From Willaertia magna (Eukaryota; Heterolobosea; Eutetramitea; Acrasida; Naegleriidae): a DNA stretch of 22,644 nucleotides. Within the stretch, counting starts at the first letter, position 1. Every line of letters starts with the position of its first letter. Positions 18,094 to 22,644 of this stretch are shown here, piece by piece. The stretch covers positions 1-22,644 of the forward strand of contig CADWAF010004799.1 of NCBI GenBank assembly GCA_902984215.1, in the 5' to 3' direction. A program made the translations under genes and the position numbers. Under the pieces are notes generated by a model that saw only the letters and a list, made by a program, of their open reading frames with translations, had not been told where the DNA came from and made no database searches.

Positions 18094-19356
18094 ATGTCAG
18101 GCAATGAGGGTGTAGCGTGCTTGGTAGAACATGATTTTGAGAAAGAGGAGAATAGTAACACTAAGGAAAAGCAAAATGATTCACTAAATTTAATTGAACA
18201 TGAATATGAACAACAAACAGATAGTAGTAATTTTAAAGAAATTTCACCAACAAAATTAACGCCGGAAGAAGAAAAGAGACTTTTAGCTGTAACACACGAT
18301 TTAAATTATTTAACAATTCTACAACAAACAATTAGAAATGTAAATTCTAAAGATTACTCAAAGACTTCTATTTTCCCATCCAAGGGATTGTCATTGCATT
18401 TCGCTAAACTTTCACCTATAAGAAAAAGAGATATAGAGCTAGAAGAAGAATTGTTAGGAAAAGCAAAAACTCCTATAAAACAAAAACCAATACTCTCCCA
18501 TTCCTTAGATTTCGATTTGAAGTCCTCTCCTAAATCTTCCTCTATAAATCAAAATGAACTACAAAGAAGTATAGAAAGATTGAAAATTAGACAAAAAATC
18601 TTAGAAGAAAAGGGAAATGAAGAAGAAACACCTAAAAAGATATTAAGCCTAACAAATAGTTTAACGAACAGTATAGATTTCTCTAAAAGTGATTCCCTTA
18701 ATATTAAGGTAAATCAAACCAACAATAACGATAGCCTTACAAGCAACAAAACTAACGGCAATAGCAATAATACAGAAGCAAGAAAGATAAGAACGAAAAG
18801 TGAGGAAGAAGAAGCCTTTGAATTAAAGAAGAAACAAATTCAAAATGTAATTCAAACTGAAAAACGAAAACAAAGAATTGAAGAAAAGAAATCCTTAATG
18901 ATGCAAGAAAAGGCTGAAATAGCAAAAAGACAACGAGAAGAACAAAAAAGAAATAAAGAACAACGTAAAAAGGAAGAAGAAGATTTACAGAATAGAAAAC
19001 GAGAAAAGGTAATTTTACAAAAACTGTCAAATAGTCCAATTAATAATAATAAGAAACAATTTAAAAGTTATAAATTATCAACATGTTCGTTACCTTCTAG
19101 TCACATTAATGTTGGAGTGAAAGATAAAGTAATGATTGAAGAAATTGAAGAAGAATTTAATGAAAGTGAATGTACTTGTAACAACAATACTTTTACTTTT
19201 GAAACACTAGTGGAAAGAGATATTTCAATGAAGGCATTATATAATAGTTCTTCTCTTAGAGAGGAAATTATAGAACAACATTTTTCTTCACTGGTGAGGG
19301 AGCAAAAACTTTTATTAAATTCAATTAAGGATTTAAAAGCGCAATTATCTCTATAG
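18094..19356 (+). CDS. Unrecognised coiled-coil protein with SLDF/SIER motifs
   Basis: A single exon encodes 420 aa. After an acidic N-terminus there is an ordered-looking segment at about 50-130 (LTPEEEKRLLAVTHDLNYLT through RDIELEEELLGKAKTP). A linker with HSLDFDLKSSPK, QRSIERLKIR and NSIDFSKSDS follows. A strongly charged helix (about 225-310: EEEEAFELKKKQIQNVIQTE onward, Arg/Lys/Glu-rich) is a likely coiled coil or single alpha-helix. The C-terminus (from about 365, FETLVERDISMKALYNSSSL, to the end) is again helical. SP and TP sites (LSPIRK, KTPIK, ISPTK) suggest proline-directed phosphorylation. No family is recognised. It is the last gene of the same-strand cluster and faces a convergent gene 165 nt away. 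Confidence 0.75.
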   Translation: MSGNEGVACLVEHDFEKEENSNTKEKQNDSLNLIEHEYEQQTDSSNFKEISPTKLTPEEEKRLLAVTHDLNYLTILQQTIRNVNSKDYSKTSIFPSKGLSLHFAKLSPIRKRDIELEEELLGKAKTPIKQKPILSHSLDFDLKSSPKSSSINQNELQRSIERLKIRQKILEEKGNEEETPKKILSLTNSLTNSIDFSKSDSLNIKVNQTNNNDSLTSNKTNGNSNNTEARKIRTKSEEEEAFELKKKQIQNVIQTEKRKQRIEEKKSLMMQEKAEIAKRQREEQKRNKEQRKKEEEDLQNRKREKVILQKLSNSPINNNKKQFKSYKLSTCSLPSSHINVGVKDKVMIEEIEEEFNESECTCNNNTFTFETLVERDISMKALYNSSSLREEIIEQHFSSLVREQKLLLNSIKDLKAQLSL

Positions 19357-19521
19357 TTACATTTTCTAAACAAAACTATTGTAAATAAATTATTCATCTC
19401 CTAGGTTTTTTTTTAATTTATCTTTAAATACCCAATTAAGATGATTATAACCAATAAAATATAATTTGTATATTCTACAACTTTCTAATCTAAATTTGCC
19501 ATTTGCATTTCAATGTTTTTT

Positions 19522-20682
19522 CTATTTCTTTTTTATTTCCAAATTCACATCCCAAAAGGTTTTCACTAAAGATTCAAACATTTTCTTCTCCCTTTCATTC
19601 AATCTATCAATTAAAGGTTTAAATTTCTCTGGATATTTCTTATAAGCCTTAAAATGTGTTAAAACCTCTCGGAATACATGTGCTACTAAATCATCATCTA
19701 TCTGTTCAGCCTTATCATTCCCTCCATTACCTCCATTAACACTAGCTTCTCCCTTCTTTTTAATCTTTCTAGTCATCTTCTCAGGAGTATAATCTCTAAA
19801 TAATATATCTAAAAATACAGTTTGATCTTTATCCGATAACTTCTCACATAACAACATTAATTGTTGAGGATTTTGAGTATAATGAATTAAATTTTCTTCA
19901 AATATTTTTAAGGCTTCCTTTACAGCCTCCGATACATTTCTTTCCTTCTTTTTACTTACTCCGCCTTCTTCTTCTTCTTTTTCATCGTCTTCTTCTAACT
20001 CATCCAAATCTTGTTCCGTTAAATTTTCCCAAATCTTATTACCTAACATTGGCGTATTCTTAACGGCTTCAATAATTTGTGGATCATTATTAAAGTATTG
20101 TATTGTTTCTTCTGGATCTTTCTGTAATAACTCCATTAAAGCTGCTAACTCATTCGGTAATAATTTTGATAAAAACTCATCTGCTTGATTCTTATCCGTT
20201 ATTAAATCTTGTCCCGATCTTAATAAACTTAAATAAATTGTTTTTAATTTTGATTTCGGAATGTTACTGTTTTGATTATTATCTTTGCTGGCCGTTAATA
20301 AATTTAAGTTTTTAAATTCGGCTAATAATTGGTTTTTAAAATCTTCATCATCCGATAGCTCGTTATCATCATCTTCTTCATCAAAATCGTCATCATCTAA
20401 AAAGTTTTTTGTTGAGAGATCTTTAGCTAGTTTTTGGGTTAATAAATCAACTGTTTTTAAATCCATTTCTGATAAATCAATATTTGTTGTTCCTTGTTGT
20501 TGTTGTTTATTTCTTTGTTTTGGGTTATTATTATTGTCATTATTGTTTGGTAATTGTTTAATGGAAGACATTAAATTTTGCATAAAATCTTCGGCTTCTT
20601 CTTCATCTTCTCTATTATTGTTAATCCTCTTGTTGTTATCTTCCTTATTGTTGTTTGTTACTTTTCCTTGTTGTCTAATCAT
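19522..20682 (-). CDS. Unrecognised acidic Asn/Asp-rich protein
   Basis: A single exon encodes 386 aa. The first 60 residues are Asn/Gln/Glu low-complexity sequence. About 75-110 is strongly acidic (LDDDDFDEEDDDNELSDDED), with SDDED as a likely CK2 site. Ordered helical regions follow at about 145-225 (LKTIYLSLLRSGQDLITDKN ... LPNELAALMELLQKDPEETI) and about 250-385 (VSEAVKEALKIFEENLIHYT ... LNEREKKMFESLVKTFW), separated by an acidic Glu run. The two helical segments may form one alpha-helical fold; the family is not recognised. There is no membrane segment or signal peptide. The start ATG lies 107 nt from the tRNA-Asp gene on the same strand. Confidence 0.8.
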   Translation of the reverse strand: MIRQQGKVTNNNKEDNNKRINNNREDEEEAEDFMQNLMSSIKQLPNNNDNNNNPKQRNKQQQQGTTNIDLSEMDLKTVDLLTQKLAKDLSTKNFLDDDDFDEEDDDNELSDDEDFKNQLLAEFKNLNLLTASKDNNQNSNIPKSKLKTIYLSLLRSGQDLITDKNQADEFLSKLLPNELAALMELLQKDPEETIQYFNNDPQIIEAVKNTPMLGNKIWENLTEQDLDELEEDDEKEEEEGGVSKKKERNVSEAVKEALKIFEENLIHYTQNPQQLMLLCEKLSDKDQTVFLDILFRDYTPEKMTRKIKKKGEASVNGGNGGNDKAEQIDDDLVAHVFREVLTHFKAYKKYPEKFKPLIDRLNEREKKMFESLVKTFWDVNLEIKKK

Positions 20683-20789
20683 TTTTTGTGTGAAATTACT
20701 TTAAAACAAACTAGTTGATTTTTATAATTATCACAGGATCGCTATCACAAAACAACGCGAAATACATGTCCTTGAAAATAAAATTCGAA

Positions 20790-20860
20790 CTCGGCTGCCG
20801 GGAATCGAACCCGGGTCGCGAGAGTGACAGTCTCGAATGCTACCACTATACCACAGCCGA
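20790..20860 (-). tRNA. tRNA-Asp-GTC: tRNA-Asp (GTC)
   Basis: The gene is 71 nt and intronless. The acceptor stem TCGGCTG/CAGCCGA has a discriminator G, as usual for tRNA-Asp. The anticodon arm is CGAGA-CTGTCAC-TCTCG with GTC. The T arm is CCGGG-TTCGATT-CCCGG. A TTTT run follows about 10 nt downstream on the minus strand. Confidence 0.97.
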
Positions 20861-22215
20861 TTACATTATTTCACTAATGTTCTTTTAACAAGTAAAACTA
20901 GGCTACTGTGTAAAATAAATTTATTTGTATATTTTTTATAAAATGAAAATTTTTTTAATTTATTTATTTAATTAAAATTAATTTCATTTTAAACTTTACT
21001 AAATAAATTTCGAATTTTTATATTTATTTTTTATTAAAAATTATTAAAAACTTGATAAATTTATAAAGTTATTTTAATAATATTTTAAAAAAAAAAAAGG
21101 TTTAATAAAATATTTTAATAAAAAATCTATTTTTTATAATAATTAAAATATTTTTTAAAATAATCTTATAAAAATACGTATTATAAAAAAATAAAAAATT
21201 TCTTAAATTAATATTATTAAATAACTAAAAAATAATTTATTAATTAATGATTTTAAAATATTTTTTATTTTTTAAATTAATTATTTTAAATAATTTTATT
21301 ATTGTATATTCATGTTTATTTATATTTATTTTTAAGTTCAATTATTATTTTATATTTATAAAGAACTATTTTATGTTATTTAATAAATAGTAATAAAATA
21401 AAAATAAAAAATATAAAAAAAATATTTACTAGAAATTTTAAAAAAATGTATAAATTTATAGATTAAATTTTATAGGAACAATAAGTAAAAGTATATAAAT
21501 TTATAAAATTTAGAATTAAAAATATAAATAAAAAAATAAAATTTATTTTTGTGGATCTATTTATTTATTATAATAAATTAGGTCTATATATTATTTTAAA
21601 TATTAAAAAATTATTAAAATTTAAAAATAATAATAACAATTAAACAAAATTAATAATATTTAAAATTAATAAAAACAATATAAATTTTTTTTATATTTTT
21701 CTTAATTTTTAATTTTTTTTAAAACATTATTTTATCTTTAAAAAAAAAATTTATATAATTTATACTATTTTATCAAAATGAATTATTTTTTTAAAAAAAA
21801 TAGAATAATTAAAATAAAAAGTAAATAAAAAACATAAATTTATAAAATTTTAAATTAAAAATATAAATAAAAAAATAAAATTTATTAAAAATTTTAAAAT
21901 TTTAAATAAAAAATATAAATAAAAAAAATAAAATTTATTAAAATTTTTAAAATTTTAAAACTAATATTTTTTATTAACTTTAAAAGCTTTTATTTAAATA
22001 TTTTTTATTAGACTTTAATTAAATTTAATTAATTTTGTTTATTATAATTAAAATTGTAACTTTTTAAAAATATTCTTGGAATTAAAATTTTTTTAAAATT
22101 CTATAAAAAAACCTTTATTTTTTTTTGACTTTATAATAAAATCCTTTTAAATTTATCTTTTTATAAAGAAATTCAGTTTAAAAGTTTGCGTAAAAGGATG
22201 GAATTAAAAATTTAA
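20861..22215. other. Gene-free, nearly pure A+T block between two tRNA genes
   Basis: About 1.35 kb, mostly A and T, with no open frame or RNA gene recognised. It lies between tRNA-Asp and tRNA-Glu, both on the minus strand. It contains a 53-nt repeat described separately and long homopolymer runs. Its composition matches the block at 2209-3272. No transposon coding sequence or long terminal repeat is visible. Confidence 0.8.
21495..21939 (+). repeat. Repeated 53-nt AT-rich unit, three copies
   Basis: The unit at 21495-21547 recurs at 21834-21886 with two mismatches over 53 nt. A third, shorter and more diverged copy (about 44 nt, with one-base length differences) follows almost directly at 21896-21939. 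The shared core is AAAAATATAAATAAAAAAAT followed by AAAATTTATT. The second and third copies are nearly tandem; the first is 286 nt away. This goes beyond what low complexity alone easily explains. Confidence 0.65.
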
Positions 22216-22287
22216 CTCCGATGCCGGGATTCGAACCCGGGTCTCCTGGGTGAGAGCCAGAAATCCTAACCACTGGACTACACCGGA
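22216..22287 (-). tRNA. tRNA-Glu-CTC: tRNA-Glu (CTC)
   Basis: The gene is 72 nt and intronless. The acceptor stem TCCGGTG/CATCGGA has one G-U pair and discriminator G. The anticodon arm has loop CTCTCAC with CTC. The T arm is CCGGG-TTCGAAT-CCCGG. The D arm, GTCCAGTGGTTAGGA, is typical of eukaryotic tRNA-Glu. TTTTT follows on the minus strand about 8 nt downstream. Confidence 0.97.
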
Positions 22288-22321
22288 CTTGGTATAGTCT
22301 TCAAAGATTTCTGTGTAATTA

Positions 22322-22644
22322 TTATCGCGACTTTATATTTTGTTTATTGTTGCTTGGTTTAGTCGCTGAAGAAATCGTGTCCATTTTCTGTTGTGTTGGT
22401 GTTCTTAGGATTGTTGTTACGGTTTCTTGTTGAACAATAAGTTTGAAACTTACCTTGTTTGAGTTAGCAGCAGTGACAAATCCATCTTCATAATATTCAT
22501 TCATATTAATAGATTGTTTCTCATCCTCAATAGTAGGTATATTAATCTCCTCTTTTTCATCTTCCTCAGATAATAAAGAGGGATTAATAGGTGATATCAT
22601 TAATTCTTCGATCTCAACTAATGAGCTTGTTGAACTTTCATTGT
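22322..22644 (-). CDS. 3' end of an unrecognised acidic protein (5' end outside window)
   Basis: The frame is open to the window edge, so the ATG at 22600 is probably internal; 106 residues are visible to TAA 22322. The sequence is acidic and Ser-rich (LSEEDEKEEINIPTIEDEKQ, then MNEYYEDGFVTAANSNK). A strong donor (AAG|GTAAGT at 22453) and an acceptor (CCTAAG at 22405-22404) define a 50-nt intron matching the size of others here. Splicing would shift the frame to a stop at 22359 and give a tail reading NTNTTENGHDFFSD. The unspliced frame also stays open, so the true C-terminus is uncertain. No family is recognised. The gene ends near the tRNA-Glu gene. Confidence 0.6.
   Translation of the reverse strand, partial: NESSTSSLVEIEELMISPINPSLLSEEDEKEEINIPTIEDEKQSINMNEYYEDGFVTAANSNKVSFKLIVQQETVTTILRTPTQQKMDTISSATKPSNNKQNIKSR

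Noticed and set aside
14009..19356. All four cluster genes as exons of one large gene
   Set aside because: Each frame ends in its own stop, the gaps lack donor/acceptor pairs that would join frames, and each next gene begins with an ATG in an A-rich context.
20285..20704. 139-codon plus-strand Ser/Leu-rich frame
   Set aside because: It is the exact antisense of the acidic, Asn/Asp-rich gene at 19522-20682; poly-Ser is the shadow of GAT/GAA codons.
1..22644. Assignment to Dictyostelium
   Set aside because: Asn-rich proteins and A+T spacers fit, but frequent AAG and TTG codons and introns mostly of 40-50 nt do not fit D. discoideum well; no species is claimed.

Overview
The window is nuclear DNA from a very AT-rich unicellular eukaryote. 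Evidence: GT-AG introns, mostly 40-50 nt with a few of 90-170 nt; tRNA genes of eukaryotic type including an initiator tRNA-Met; asparagine-, glutamine- and glutamate-rich proteins; and typically eukaryotic families (p47/UBX Cdc48 cofactor, Rxt3 of the Rpd3L histone deacetylase complex, F-box, RNF32-type double RING, complex III subunit 8). TAA, TAG and TGA all act as stops. An amoeboid or amoeboflagellate protist (Amoebozoa or Heterolobosea) fits best. AAG and TTG codons are common, which is unlike Dictyostelium discoideum. I cannot name the species.

Left part (1-3800): the 3' end of a duplicated-domain protein with a C-terminal SHOCT module, an F-box protein, a roughly 1.1 kb stretch that is nearly pure A+T, a perfect 20-bp inverted repeat, and a decayed gene for a secreted Lys/Tyr-repeat protein.

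Middle (3880-12910): a shortened 5S rRNA-like sequence just downstream of a one-intron erythromycin-esterase-family gene, then the p47 orthologue, a three-exon Rxt3 gene, initiator tRNA-Met, an Asn-rich nuclear-looking protein, complex III subunit 8, and divergently from it a three-exon adenylate-kinase-family gene whose product has an N-terminal membrane segment and an internal mitochondrial-presequence-like stretch.

Right part (12928-22644): an RNF32-like RING-IQ-RING gene shares a 70-bp divergent promoter with the first of four tightly packed, same-strand genes (14009-19356). All four encode disordered, basic, SP/TP-rich proteins that I do not recognise. That promoter holds two perfect E2F-type sites. 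Then come an acidic unknown protein, tRNA-Asp, another roughly 1.3 kb near-pure A+T block with 53-nt repeats, tRNA-Glu, and the 3' end of one more gene. Several genes (1138, 5932, 8948, 12928, 17357, 18094, 19522) read as single exons. At least five have introns, which I reconstructed from splice signals and reading frame.

The items most worth following up are the four-gene cluster with its E2F-type promoter, the truncated 5S-like RNA, and the decayed repeat-protein gene with its upstream inverted repeat. Nothing here proves a new system.
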